DNA from: Streptomyces sp. NBC_01485 | GTDB taxonomy: Bacteria; Actinomycetota; Actinomycetes; Streptomycetales; Streptomycetaceae | DNA length: 64,000 bases | Assembly: GCF_036227125.1 (NCBI RefSeq) | Contig: NZ_CP109435.1 | Coordinates: 62,001-126,000 of the forward strand | Direction of reading: 5' to 3' | Shown here: positions 1-8,858 of the stretch, in pieces | Numbering within the stretch: the first letter of the stretch is position 1 | Layout: each line of letters begins with the position of its first letter | Position numbers and translations under genes: made by a program | Notes under the pieces: generated by a model | What the model was told of the DNA's origin: nothing | Seen by the model: only the letters and a program-made list of their open reading frames with translations | Databases searched by the model: none

Positions 1-281
1 GCCGACTCCTCCTGGGCGAAGGCCGCCGCGTGGGCGGCGCTCAGGCCCGCGCCGCCGTTGCCCTGAGGGAGCGTCAGCGCCTGGTAGCCGGCGTCGAAGC
101 GGGCGCGCTGGTATGCGCGGCAGCGCTCCAGCAGCAGCCGTTCCTCGCCGTCGGAGAGATTGTGGAACACGGCGAGCCCGGCGGCCTCTCCGGTGGGCTC
201 CCGCTCCCGGACCGGTTCGAGCACGGTGGCCAGCCACTGCCCGACCTGGGTGCGCCAGGTGCCCACATCCGGCTGGGACAT
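1..281 (-). CDS. Acyl-CoA dehydrogenase, N-terminal part (runs off left edge)
   Basis: An ATG at 281 on the minus strand, preceded by a strong GAGGAG ribosome site, opens a frame with no stop to the window edge (about 93 residues). The visible protein is acidic and ends in a stretch with PQGNGGAGLS, the turn near the N-terminal helical domain of acyl-CoA dehydrogenases (usually a P-x-x-x-GG-x-GL pattern). FAD and catalytic regions lie outside the window. It diverges from the acyl-CoA ligase gene at 488 and, with the thiolase and ligase, suggests a CoA-thioester degradation locus. The family call rests on a short N-terminal motif only. Confidence 0.65.
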   Translation of the reverse strand, partial: MSQPDVGTWRTQVGQWLATVLEPVREREPTGEAAGLAVFHNLSDGEERLLLERCRAYQRARFDAGYQALTLPQGNGGAGLSAAHAAAFAQEES

Positions 282-487
282 GGCTCCTCCTCAGGACACT
301 TACCAGATGACTACTTCAGTAACGGCGAGCCGGAGATCTGCACTCCATCCCGCGAATCATGAGGAGATGGCGTCGGCTCGGATCAGAGTGTTCCGCACTT
401 TCTTGATAAACGCTACAGTCTCCGCATCAAGTCTGCTCTGCCCTCCCCGGACTCCAAGGGGAGGACCGAGAAGCCGCCGGAGGAGCC
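282..487. promoter_or_regulatory. Divergent intergenic region between acyl-CoA dehydrogenase and acyl-CoA ligase
   Basis: A 206-base spacer between two head-to-head genes must hold promoters for both. It is less GC-rich than the flanking genes. TACAGT at 414-419 is a possible -10 for the rightward operon, with only a weak -35 match near 391. GGAGGA at 479-484 is the ribosome site for the gene at 488. No clear inverted repeat operator is visible. Confidence 0.35.
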
Positions 488-2023
488 ATGTCCCTGCCAT
501 CACTCGACCGTCGCGCCCACGAGACACCCGACGAACCCGCCCTGGTGGACGACCGGGAGGTGCTGTCCTGGTCCGAGCTCGCCGACCAGGTCGCGCGGGC
601 GTCGGCGCGGCTGCTGGAGTTCGCCCCCGGCCCGGACCACCGGGTCGCCGTCCTCGGCGACAACGCGATCCCCACGCTGGTGGCCCATCTGGCCGGACTG
701 CGCGCCGGGGTGGGCACCGTGGCCGCCTCCCGCCAGTTGAGGACGGGCGAACTCGTCGACCAGCTCGTCGACGCGGGCGCGACCGGCATCATCGCCGGAC
801 CCGCCGGCGCTCTCGTCGCGCTGGAGGCGGCGCGCGAACTGGGCCTGCCCCTCGTGACCCACGGAACCCCGCCGATCGGCCATGCCTTCGACTGGAAGCT
901 GTGGCTGGCGGCGGCGACCGCGGCGACCGTCCGCACGGACCGGCCCGCCCGGCCGCCCCTCGTCTACACCTCGGGCACCACCGGCCGGGCGCGTGGCACC
1001 GAGGTGCGCTGGGTGAGCGGGCCGGCCGCCGACAGCGCCGCCTACCTGGCCGCGATGGCCGCCCGGCCCGGCTTCCCGCCGGGCCCCCATCTGGTGTGCG
1101 GCCCGCTCCAGCACAACGGACCGCTGACCTCGCTGCGGCACCTGGCGGCCGGCCGGCCGGTGGTGGTACTCGGCCGCTACGACGCCGAGGCGTTCCTGCG
1201 CCGTGTCGACGAGTGGCAGGTCACCTCCACCGTGATGGTGCCGACCCACTTCCAGCGGCTGCTCGCCCTGCCGGAAGAGGTGCGCACCCGGTACGACGTC
1301 TCCAGCCTGCGGCAGGTCTCGCACACCGGGTCCGCATGCCCGCCGGACGTCAAGCGAGCCATGATCGACTGGTTCGGACCGGTGCTGACCGAGTCGTACG
1401 GAGCGAGCGAGGCGGGCACGGTGGCCCGCATCAGCAGCACCGAGTGGCTGGCGCACCCGGGCTCGGTCGGCCGCGTCCAGCCCCCGTTCGAGGTCCTGGT
1501 GACCGGCGACGACGGCGGCCCGCTGCCGCCCGGCGAGCTCGGCACGCTGGCGTTCCGGGCCCCGGAGGGCCGGGGGGTGCGCTACCACGCCGACCCGGAC
1601 AAGACCCGGTCCGCCTACCTCTCCCCGGGCGTCTTCACCCTCGGCGACGTCGGCTACGTCGACCCGGACGGCTACATCTTCATCACCGACCGGGCCGCCG
1701 ACATGGTGGTCTCCGGCGGGGTCAACCTGTACCCGGCCGAGAGCGAGGCGGTGCTCCTGGAGCACCCCGCGGTCACCGAGGTCGCGGTCATCGGCGTGCC
1801 CGACCCGGATTTCGGCGAGTCGCTGCGGGCCCTGGTCGTCACGGCGGCGGACGAACCGCCGGCAGCGGAGCTGGACCGGTTCTGCCGCGACCGGCTGGCC
1901 GCCTACAAGTGCCCCAAGTCGTACGAGTTCGTCCCGGAACTCCTGCGCAACGCCATGGGCAAGCTCGACAAACGCGCCATGCGACGCCCCTACTGGCGTT
2001 CCGAGCGGACCATCGCCGGCTGA
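488..2023 (+). CDS. AMP-dependent acyl-CoA synthetase/ligase
   Basis: The 511-residue protein is a full-length member of the ANL adenylate-forming family, which activates a carboxylate with ATP and transfers it to CoA. The P-loop-like motif YTSGTTG is followed by RARG, so the usual Lys of the TGxPKG signature is replaced. The TESYGASEAG motif, the FTLGDVGYVD hinge region and the C-terminal GKLDK lysine are present. The GGAGGA site 4 bases before the ATG sets the start. It is the first gene of a rightward run with a phosphatase, thiolase and reductase, which points to carboxylic acid catabolism and not the antibiotic pathway. The substrate cannot be read. Confidence 0.85.
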   Translation: MSLPSLDRRAHETPDEPALVDDREVLSWSELADQVARASARLLEFAPGPDHRVAVLGDNAIPTLVAHLAGLRAGVGTVAASRQLRTGELVDQLVDAGATGIIAGPAGALVALEAARELGLPLVTHGTPPIGHAFDWKLWLAAATAATVRTDRPARPPLVYTSGTTGRARGTEVRWVSGPAADSAAYLAAMAARPGFPPGPHLVCGPLQHNGPLTSLRHLAAGRPVVVLGRYDAEAFLRRVDEWQVTSTVMVPTHFQRLLALPEEVRTRYDVSSLRQVSHTGSACPPDVKRAMIDWFGPVLTESYGASEAGTVARISSTEWLAHPGSVGRVQPPFEVLVTGDDGGPLPPGELGTLAFRAPEGRGVRYHADPDKTRSAYLSPGVFTLGDVGYVDPDGYIFITDRAADMVVSGGVNLYPAESEAVLLEHPAVTEVAVIGVPDPDFGESLRALVVTAADEPPAAELDRFCRDRLAAYKCPKSYEFVPELLRNAMGKLDKRAMRRPYWRSERTIAG

Positions 2024-2056
2024 CCTGGCCCGGTACGACCATACAAAGGATCATCC

Positions 2057-2662
2057 ATGACCGAACTCCTCCTCATCCGGCACGGTCTTCCGGTGGCGGG
2101 TGTGTACGACCCGGGGCTGTCGCCGGAGGGCACCGCCCAGGCCGAGCGCCTCGCCGCCTGGCTCGCGCACGAGGACCTCGACGCCCTCTACACCAGCCCC
2201 TTCCAGCGTGCCCGCGAGACCGCGGCGCCCCTGGAACGGCTCACCGGCATGACCGCCACCGTCCTGGACGACCTGCGCGAGTGGGACACCGACGTCTCGC
2301 AGCCCTACACGCCGCCGGAGCAGATCCGCGCGGACGACCCCCGGTCGGTGGCGCTGGCCGAGGGACGGTACGAGGACTTCGTGCCCGATCTCGACTGGGA
2401 CGCCTTCCGCACCCGGGCCACGCGGGCCATGGACACCATCCTGGACGCGCACCCCGGCGAGCGGGTCGCGGCCGTGTGCCACGGCGGCATCACCAACACC
2501 TACCTCGCGACGGTGCTCGGCCTGCCGCGCATGTTCTGGTTCCATCCCGACTACACCTCGGTCAGCCGGGTGCGGGTGCTGCCGGGAGGCCGGATCGTGC
2601 CGCACACGGTCAACGAGACCGCCCACATGGTCGCCGAGCGTGCCGTCGACGCCGTCGCCTGA
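2057..2662 (+). CDS. Histidine phosphatase family protein (phosphoglycerate mutase-like)
   Basis: The 201-residue protein opens with LLIRHG, the RHG catalytic motif near the N terminus of histidine phosphatases, where the His takes the phosphate. The second catalytic His lies in VCHGGITNTYL, and the Arg of FQRARETA matches the family's phosphate pocket. Its length is usual for the family. An AAAGGA site lies just upstream and the gene sits 33 bases after the ligase, so it is co-transcribed. Its role in this operon is unknown; members act on sugar phosphates, nucleotides or CoA-linked intermediates. Confidence 0.85.
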   Translation: MTELLLIRHGLPVAGVYDPGLSPEGTAQAERLAAWLAHEDLDALYTSPFQRARETAAPLERLTGMTATVLDDLREWDTDVSQPYTPPEQIRADDPRSVALAEGRYEDFVPDLDWDAFRTRATRAMDTILDAHPGERVAAVCHGGITNTYLATVLGLPRMFWFHPDYTSVSRVRVLPGGRIVPHTVNETAHMVAERAVDAVA

Positions 2663-2701
2663 CCCGCTCACCTCACCCAGATCCACCAGGAGGTCCCGGC
2701 C

Positions 2702-3889
2702 ATGCCCGGATCCGTCATCGTCGCCGGGGCCAGAACGCCCATCGGCAAGCTGATGGGCGCCCTGAGCACCCTGTCCGCCGCCGAACTCGGCGCGCACGCC
2801 ATCGCCGCCGCGCTGGCCGCCGTACGCCTGGACCCGGCCGCCGTGGAAGCCGTCTTCATGGGCCATGTCGTCCAGGCCGGAGCCGGTCCCAATCCGGCCC
2901 GGCAGGCCGCCGTCGGCGCCGGCCTCCCGTTCACCGTCCCGGCGAGCACCGTCAACAAGCTCTGCCTGTCGGGTCTGCACGCCATCGCCCTGGCCGACCT
3001 CATGATCGCCTCCGGACGCCACGAGGTGGTCGTCGCGGGCGGGATGGAGTCCATGTCGGGCGCTCCGCACCTGCTGCGCGGAGCCCGCACCGGCTGGAAA
3101 TACGGTGCGGCCACGGCCGAGGACGCCCTGGATCGCGACGCGCTCGTCTGCGCCTTCGACGGCGTCTCCATGGGCGCGGCCACCGAGCGGTACCAGCAGC
3201 CCTACGCGCTGACCCGCGAAGAGCAGGACGAGTACAGCGCGCTGTCGCACGAACGGGCCTCCCGCGCCCGGGAGTCCGGCGCGCTGGCCGCCGAGATCAC
3301 CCCGGTCACGGTGGCCGGCCGGCGGGGGGAGACGGTGGTGGAGTCCGACGAGGGCGTCCGGCCGGGGAGCACCGCGCGGAGCCTGGGACGGCTGACCCCC
3401 GCTTTCTCCTCCGAGGGCACCATCACCGCCGGCAACTCCTCTCAACTGTCCGACGGCGGCGCCGCCGTCGTCGTGATGAGCGCGGAGCGCGCCCGCCGGG
3501 AGGGGCTCACCCCGCTCGCGGAGATCGGCGCCTACGGCACCGTCGCGGGCCCCGACCCCTCGTTGCTCGTCCAGCCGGCCGGCGCGGTCCGTGACGCCCT
3601 GTCGCGCGACGGCCGGTTGAAGGCCTCCGACCTCGACCTGTTCGAGATCAACGAGGCGTTCGCCGGCGTCGCCCTGGCCTCCGTACGGGAGTTGGGCATC
3701 CCCCTGGAGAAGGTGAACGTCAACGGCGGCGCGATCGCCCTGGGCCACCCGGTCGGCATGACCGGCGCCCGGCTGGTCCTGACCCTCGCGGCCGAACTAC
3801 GGCGGCGCGGAGGCGGCAGCGGAGCGGCCGCACTGTGCGGGGGCGGCGGCCAGGGCGACGCCCTGCTGCTGACGGTGCCGGGCACATGA
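2702..3889 (+). CDS. Thiolase (acetyl-CoA C-acetyltransferase family)
   Basis: At 395 residues this is a complete thiolase, which condenses or cleaves acyl-CoA thioesters. Cys88 in [10 protein letters not shown] is the acyl-accepting nucleophile. The NEAFA motif, the [16 protein letters not shown] motif carrying a catalytic His, and the C-terminal CGGGGQGDA with the second Cys are all intact, so it should be active. An AGGAGG site at 2688-2693 fixes the start. It lies 39 bases after the phosphatase gene in the same run. With the acyl-CoA dehydrogenase and ligase next to it, a degradative role is more likely than a biosynthetic one. Confidence 0.9.
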   Translation: MPGSVIVAGARTPIGKLMGALSTLSAAELGAHAIAAALAAVRLDPAAVEAVFMGHVVQAGAGPNPARQAAVGAGLPFTVPASTVNKLCLSGLHAIALADLMIASGRHEVVVAGGMESMSGAPHLLRGARTGWKYGAATAEDALDRDALVCAFDGVSMGAATERYQQPYALTREEQDEYSALSHERASRARESGALAAEITPVTVAGRRGETVVESDEGVRPGSTARSLGRLTPAFSSEGTITAGNSSQLSDGGAAVVVMSAERARREGLTPLAEIGAYGTVAGPDPSLLVQPAGAVRDALSRDGRLKASDLDLFEINEAFAGVALASVRELGIPLEKVNVNGGAIALGHPVGMTGARLVLTLAAELRRRGGGSGAAALCGGGGQGDALLLTVPGT

Positions 3890-4003
3890 GCCCCCCGCCC
3901 GCCGACGGCTGCCGTCCCCTGTGGCCCGCATCGCGGCCGCCTCGGCCCACGACCGAGCCGGCCCGGAAGCCGCACGGGTCCGGCCCACCCGCCCTGTGCC
4001 CCG

Positions 4004-4030
4004 GATGACCCTGATGACCCTGATGACCCG
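4004..4030. repeat. Three tandem 9-base units before the reductase gene
   Basis: Three head-to-tail copies of GATGACCCT (the last ends CG) lie 20-46 bases before the reductase start. They sit in the 160-base gap after the thiolase gene. They could be a regulator site or plain slippage; no function can be assigned. The rest of the gap shows nothing clear. Confidence 0.6.
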
Positions 4031-4049
4031 CTCACCGTAAGAGACCGGA

Positions 4050-5072
4050 TTGACGGACATGACCAGCCAGCCGCTCCAGATCCCCCACGCTCCGCCGGTC
4101 CCCGAAGGACCGCAGGCCGCGAGCGCCGCACCGGACGAGACGACCCTCGTCGTCGGCACCCGCGCCCGGGCCGCCGACGGCGTCGTCTCCCTCGTGCTGC
4201 GCCGCCCGGACGGCGGACCGCTCCCGGCATGGACGCCGGGCGCCCACATCGACCTCCTGCTGGAGAACGGCACCATCCGCCAGTACTCCCTGTGCGGGAA
4301 GCCCGCCGACCGATCCGCCTGGCGGATCGCCGTGCTGCGCGAACCGAACGGCAGGGGTGGTTCCGCCCATATCCACGACCGGCTCGCGGAGGGGGCGGCG
4401 GTGCGGGTGCGCGGACCGCGGAACAACTTCCGGCTGCGCCCGGCGGACCACCATCTCTTCATCGCGGGCGGGGTCGGCATCACCGCGATCCTGCCGATGG
4501 TGGAGGCCGCCGACGCCGCCGGGACCGACTGGCGGCTGCTGTACGGCGGCCGCACCCGCGGCTCCATGGCGTTCCTGGACCGCCTCGCACCCTACGGCGA
4601 CCGGGTCCTGCTCCGGCCACAGGACGAGTACGGCCTGCTGGACCTCGCCGCCTTCATCGGGCCGCCGCGCGCGGGCACCCTGGTTCACGCCTGTGGCCCG
4701 GAGCCGATGCTGCGGGCCGCACGGGAACAGTGCGCCGGCTGGCCCTCCGGAACGCTCGGCATCGAGCGGTTCGCCCCGGTCCAGCCGGTCGAGGCCGCTC
4801 CGGCCGGCGCCTTCGAGGTGGTGCTCACCCGCTCGGGACGCACGCTCACCGTGCCGCCGGACCGCTCGATACTCGAGGTGGTCGAGGAGGCGGGTGTCCC
4901 CGTGCTGTTCTCCTGCCGGGAAGGCACCTGCGGCACCTGTGAGACGGACGTGGTGGAAGGAACCCCGGACCACCGGGACTCACTGCTCGACGACGACGAG
5001 CGGGCGGCCGGCTCCACCATGCTGATCTGCGTCTCACGTGCGTGCGGGCCCCGACTGATGCTCGACCTCTGA
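4050..5072 (+). CDS. Flavin-dependent reductase with C-terminal [2Fe-2S] ferredoxin domain (phthalate dioxygenase reductase/VanB type)
   Basis: This 340-residue electron-transfer protein passes electrons from NAD(P)H through flavin and an iron-sulfur cluster to an oxygenase. The order is flavin domain (RQYSLCG flavin motif), nucleotide domain ([12 protein letters not shown]), then a plant-type ferredoxin domain with C289-x4-C294-x2-C297 and C327. Either TTG at 4050 or ATG at 4059 may be the start; neither has a strong ribosome site, and the ATG is a fair alternative. It lies 160 bases after the thiolase gene on the same strand. No Rieske oxygenase is nearby; the P450 at 7519-8775 could be a partner, but reductases of this type more often serve Rieske oxygenases. 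Confidence 0.85.
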   Translation: MTDMTSQPLQIPHAPPVPEGPQAASAAPDETTLVVGTRARAADGVVSLVLRRPDGGPLPAWTPGAHIDLLLENGTIRQYSLCGKPADRSAWRIAVLREPNGRGGSAHIHDRLAEGAAVRVRGPRNNFRLRPADHHLFIAGGVGITAILPMVEAADAAGTDWRLLYGGRTRGSMAFLDRLAPYGDRVLLRPQDEYGLLDLAAFIGPPRAGTLVHACGPEPMLRAAREQCAGWPSGTLGIERFAPVQPVEAAPAGAFEVVLTRSGRTLTVPPDRSILEVVEEAGVPVLFSCREGTCGTCETDVVEGTPDHRDSLLDDDERAAGSTMLICVSRACGPRLMLDL

Positions 5073-5292
5073 GCAGGGACGCACCCAACTGTGCGACATC
5101 CCGTGAGTTCTCCGAACCTCTGCTGAGCTCTTGCTCCTGTGGCCAGGGGGTTCTTCCTTTGTCGGGGGCTTGACCGCCTACTGACGTAACTTCGGGATTC
5201 CTGAATCGCTCTCGCCTTGTCCGAGCGATCCGGGCTCTGGGTGAAGGCGAGGGTGATACACCTCGGTGCAGTGGCTGGGGGATGATCTCCGT

Positions 5293-6003
5293 GTGACGAA
5301 GGAAGCGGATGCGGGTGCGGGTATTGATGAAGCCCATGCGTGGGACGCGCGGTTGGGCTGGGCGTTCGGGCTGATAGCCGACGATCCCGCCGAACGGGCC
5401 GCGGCGCTGGTCCGTCTTGCTGACGTCCAGGGGAACGTGCGGGATGCTCTCGGCCGGTTCAATGAGTTGTGGCGCTTGACGCTGCCGCTTGGCGGACAGG
5501 ATCGGTGGCGGGATCCTGCCTTCCTGCAGGCACATGAGATGTACGTCGAAGCCGGGAGGTATTCGCTGCCCAACGCGTTGTGGAACCGCCCGCCCGGCGA
5601 CATCAGGACATGGCAGGGTCTGCCCTATGCGCTCCTCTTCCTGGAGTGGGAGGCAAGGTATCCGCAGGAGTGGACCCGGTATGCCAAGAAGTGGGGCACG
5701 AAAGAGAGCCTCATACGGGACGTGGCGGTCGCTGACCACGGCGAGACGGTCAGGACGAAGCTCACCGACCTGGTCGAGATCGTCGTTCACAGAGCCTACC
5801 GCTGCAAGGACCGCGAGTACCTGCGCGTTGCTCGAGCCGTCGACAGTGAGGATCTGCGCGGCAGGCTGGAGTCTGCCGCTCGGTCTGACAACCCATGGGC
5901 ACGGCGGCATGCCGGCTATGTTCTTTGGCTCGTCGATCGCCCCGAGGTGCCCAACACGGTCCACGTCTGGCAGAACTGGATCGCGGCGGAAGCCAGAGGG
6001 TGA
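5293..6003 (+). CDS. Unrecognised protein
   Basis: The frame opens as far back as GTG 5266, but GTG 5293 has GGGGG about 11 bases upstream and is the better start, giving about 236 residues. The protein is acidic to neutral and Trp-rich, with no signal peptide, membrane segment or catalytic motif that I recognise. The DNA is clearly less GC-biased than the flanking genes, and the gene sits beside a broken recombinase tail and a decayed HepT-like gene, so it is probably acquired DNA unrelated to the antibiotic cluster. The 220 bases before it (5073-5292) hold no gene that I can see. Confidence 0.55.
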   Translation: MTKEADAGAGIDEAHAWDARLGWAFGLIADDPAERAAALVRLADVQGNVRDALGRFNELWRLTLPLGGQDRWRDPAFLQAHEMYVEAGRYSLPNALWNRPPGDIRTWQGLPYALLFLEWEARYPQEWTRYAKKWGTKESLIRDVAVADHGETVRTKLTDLVEIVVHRAYRCKDREYLRVARAVDSEDLRGRLESAARSDNPWARRHAGYVLWLVDRPEVPNTVHVWQNWIAAEARG

Positions 6004-6030
6004 GGCCTCCATCCGCCCCCTCCGCGAGGC

Positions 6031-6330
6031 GGTCGCCGACTCGCCGGCGCATCCGCTGGCCGAACACGGCCAACCCCCACCTGCTGATCGCCCAGAAGAC
6101 CGCCTTCGAACTCGGCCCGGCCGGCAGCTCGGGACCGCCAGGGCCACCCGCAGCCTCACCGCCACCCTCGAACGGCTCCGCGTCGATGGCGAGCTCGAAG
6201 AGGCCCTCACCCACGGGCCGACCCTCTCCACCTCGCCCTCGTCTTCGGCATCGACGAGAAGACCGCCATTCGCTACGCGGACTCCGCCGGGGCCCTGCTG
6301 GACCAGGCCGCTGAACGGCCACTTCGATGA
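6031..6330 (+). pseudogene. Frameshifted C-terminal remnant of a phage/integrative-element recombinase
   Basis: Protein-like segments appear one after another in three different frames. RRRIRWPNTANPHLLIAQKT comes first (about 6040-6110), then LERLRVDGELEEALTHG (about 6165-6220), then LHLALVFGIDEKTAIRYADS running to a TGA at 6328-6330. Together they read like the tail of integrase/recombinase proteins common in Streptomyces, where this order of motifs is normally continuous. At least two frameshifts and the lack of an upstream catalytic domain make it a dead fragment. It marks past insertion of a mobile element at the left flank. Confidence 0.6.
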
Positions 6331-6384
6331 AGTCTGCTCGACCGGTACACGCTTTGATGGGGGGAGCATGCCGTCAGGGCAGAG

Positions 6385-6909
6385 TCAGCAGCCGGGGCCG
6401 ATCGGCGGAGACGATGTCAGGGCGAGCGCGGCGATCCGCAGCTCGGCCGCCCACGTCCGCTGGTCAAGCCCCAGGGTGTACTCAATGCAGCACCCGCATT
6501 GCGGGATCAGCGATACGAACAATCGCTCCTCAACGGTTTCGACCTCCGTCTCCCACCAGTCATCCGTCGCCAGGTCGGCGGGAGCGATTTGCCCATTGAT
6601 CAGCCTCGCCGCCAGCCGACGCAGCGCGTGGCGCCGTGCCAGGCCCCGATCAGGCAACTCGATTCCGGTCTCGGAGAGTGCTTGCTCGAACGCGTCGCGG
6701 ATATCGCGGGTATCCGCGTTGCGAGGCAAACCGGCGAGCTCGCACAACGTCGGGGTGTCCAGCCCTGCCGCGAGTGCCTCGGCAGCAATCATCGGCAGGT
6801 CCTCCGGGCGGATCTCATCCGCCTGGTAGCGGCACGCCACCTCACCCAAAGACGTGAAGCCACTCCGTGTTGAGGATTCCGGTTCCGGTGTCGTTCCTGC
6901 TGTTCTCAT
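6385..6909 (-). CDS. Unrecognised small protein
   Basis: The minus-strand frame continues far upstream, but codon quality and protein-like composition begin at the ATG at 6909, giving 174 residues. The middle has an alpha-helical pattern (LPMIAAEALAAGLDTPTLCEL, split here into features of a helical scaffold seen in uncharacterised Streptomyces proteins) and the end contains a CGCC cluster in LIPQCGCCIEY. There is no strong ribosome site, so the start is uncertain. It lies in the low-GC relic island and has no visible link to the cluster. Confidence 0.45.
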   Translation of the reverse strand: MRTAGTTPEPESSTRSGFTSLGEVACRYQADEIRPEDLPMIAAEALAAGLDTPTLCELAGLPRNADTRDIRDAFEQALSETGIELPDRGLARRHALRRLAARLINGQIAPADLATDDWWETEVETVEERLFVSLIPQCGCCIEYTLGLDQRTWAAELRIAALALTSSPPIGPGC

Positions 6910-7060
6910 GACTCGTACGGTGCCAGCACCGGTCCCAAGGAGGCCTACCCAGGGGCGGTCCGCTCGGCACTCACCCCGCATGTTCGCCTGAACCCGAAGG
7001 CCGAACCCACGAAACACGACAGCCCATCCGTGGGTTCCCGTAGAAAGACCTTCAGTCTGC

Positions 7061-7681
7061 GTGAACCCACGGGACTCTGGGGGTGCCGGTAAGAACGCTG
7101 TCACCAGCCGCGAACGGCAGTCGCAAGGCGGTCGGTCAACTCGACTCCCTCGGACCGGTGAGCCGCGCGCGCTGGAAAGCGATCCGGAAACCGGGCTCGT
7201 CGTCGAGCGGATCCTGGCGCTCCTGATCGACCTGGTCTTCGCGATCGGCAGACACATCTCCGCGGCGGTGTCGGGTGACGAGCCGCAGGCACCCGCCGCC
7301 TTGTTCGGCGCGGCCGAGAAGGCCGGGAGGATCGACGCGGAACCGACAACCGCCCTCGCACCGCCGGACGGCCCGCACAACGTCCTCGTACAGCTGTATC
7401 TGGACACCGAACCCGAGGAGGTCACCGCGGTCGTGTCCGCCGCGCTGTCCGGATACCGGGAGTACGTACGGCAGGTGGCAGACTGGATCACGACCCACCC
7501 TTCGGAGGGTGAACTCCTCTACTGTCCCTGCAAGTTGACCGGCAGATGGCTGAAGCCCCGGTTGCCCAGGCCCGGGTGGCGTTGGGCCGGACCCCCGGCG
7601 CACGCGTCGGGGAAGCGTGTCAGGAGTCGGCCGAAGAAGACCTCCGCCTGGAGTCGTGCGAGGGGGGCGCCCAGACAGTGA
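7061..7681 (+). pseudogene. Decayed HepT-like (DUF86) toxin relic
   Basis: The frame gives 206 residues, but only the part from about 7170 to 7510 looks like protein. It has a HepT/DUF86 layout: a helix like VVERILALLIDLVFAIGRHI, then NVLVQLYLD, then GYREYVRQVADWI. HepT RNases carry an R-N-x-L-V-H-x-Y core; here Arg is His and the catalytic His is Gln (HNVLVQLY). The reading frame then runs over 160 bases antisense to the P450 gene, which suggests that the true stop was lost. No MntA nucleotidyltransferase partner is adjacent. I read this as a dead toxin gene in the relic island. Confidence 0.5.
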
Positions 7682-8775
7682 TGGATGCCGGCGGCGAACG
7701 ACAGGTGGGCGTTCCGCCGGCGCCCGACATCGAAACGGTCAGGGTCGTGGAAGCGCTCGGGGTCGTGGTTGGCCGCACCCAGCAGCATGATCACGCTCTG
7801 TCCGGTCTTCAGCTCGGCGCCGGCGAAAGTGTGCGGTCGCAACACGGTGAAGGCGTCGAACTGGGACGGGGAGTCGTAGCGCAGCATCTCCTCCACGGCC
7901 GAGCGGAGGAGCCCGGGATCCTCGCGCAGTCGTCGCAGCTCGTCCGGGTGCCGGAACAGTGCGTCCAGGCCGTTGCCGATGAGGTTCGCGGTGGGTGTGT
8001 TGCCGGCGCCGAACAGCAGCAGCGCGGTGGCCACCATCTCGGTCTCGTCGAGGGCGTTGTCGGTCTGCGCGGCCGCCAGGCGGCCGAGGAGGTCGTCGGC
8101 CGGGTGGGCCCGCTTGTGGGCGATGAGGCCGGTGAGGTAGGCGGCGAGGTGTTCCTGTGCCGCCACACCGCGGTTGATCTCTTCGGAACCGGCGGCCGGC
8201 TCCATGAGCAGGCCCAGTTCGTGGATGACCGGGATCAGTTCGGGCCTGTCGGTGCCGGGAATGCCGAGCAGGTCCCCGATGGTGCCGACGGGCAGCGGAA
8301 CCGCGAGGAGCGTCATCAGGTCCTCGCCCGGCCGGTCGGCGAGTTCGTCGAGGAGTTCGTCGGTGCGCCGGGTCACCGTGGGACGCAGCGCCTCGACATG
8401 ACGACCGGTGAAAGCCGAACTGACCAGTCCGCGCAGCCGTGTGTGGTCCGGCGGGTTGGCCAGGATCATGCTGCGCTGCAGGAGCTGCATCGTCCCGCGG
8501 AGCTTGTCCTTGGACACGTTCTTGAGCTGCATTTTCAGCCACTCGTCGCCCTTGCCCAGCGAACGGTTGCGCAGCGCGGCGTCACAGTCGGCGTGCCGGC
8601 TGAGCACCAGGGTGCCGTCGCCGGTGAGCAGGGCGGGGGCCAGTTCCCGCAGCCGGTGGTAGTCGGGGACCGGGTCGTCGACCGGTTTCATCATCAGTGC
8701 GTAGAAGAGCTGTTCGGCGTCCGGGTCGGCTCGGGCGGACACGGTGACCGCTTCGGGGGGTGTGTTCGCGGACAT
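7519..8775 (-). CDS. Cytochrome P450 monooxygenase
   Basis: The 418-residue protein is a class I bacterial P450. The haem loop FAAGIHHCLG has Cys367 as the iron ligand, and the K-helix ExxR motif (EMLR) is present. The I-helix reads GAGNTPTAN, so the usual acid-alcohol pair (D/E-T) is changed to N-T. Some biosynthetic P450s carry such changes. The ATG at 8775 follows a GGAGAGGGAG site. It lies 83 bases after the ligase gene at 8859-10337 and is probably co-transcribed with it. Leinamycin pathways use P450s for late hydroxylation, so a tailoring role is possible, but the gene is 9 kb from the synthase operon. Confidence 0.9.
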   Translation of the reverse strand: MSANTPPEAVTVSARADPDAEQLFYALMMKPVDDPVPDYHRLRELAPALLTGDGTLVLSRHADCDAALRNRSLGKGDEWLKMQLKNVSKDKLRGTMQLLQRSMILANPPDHTRLRGLVSSAFTGRHVEALRPTVTRRTDELLDELADRPGEDLMTLLAVPLPVGTIGDLLGIPGTDRPELIPVIHELGLLMEPAAGSEEINRGVAAQEHLAAYLTGLIAHKRAHPADDLLGRLAAAQTDNALDETEMVATALLLFGAGNTPTANLIGNGLDALFRHPDELRRLREDPGLLRSAVEEMLRYDSPSQFDAFTVLRPHTFAGAELKTGQSVIMLLGAANHDPERFHDPDRFDVGRRRNAHLSFAAGIHHCLGAPLARLQAEVFFGRLLTRFPDACAGGPAQRHPGLGNRGFSHLPVNLQGQ

Positions 8776-8858
8776 GGGCTGTCTCCCTCTCCGGTACGGG
8801 GCGCTCCCCGCTCCGGAACCGCGAGGCGCCGGAGACGGGGAGCCGGGGCGTACCGGTG

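Noticed and set aside
160..3594. 1144-residue open frame across the ligase, phosphatase and thiolase genes
   Set aside because: Arg-rich shadow that crosses three well-supported genes in another frame and has no recognisable domain.
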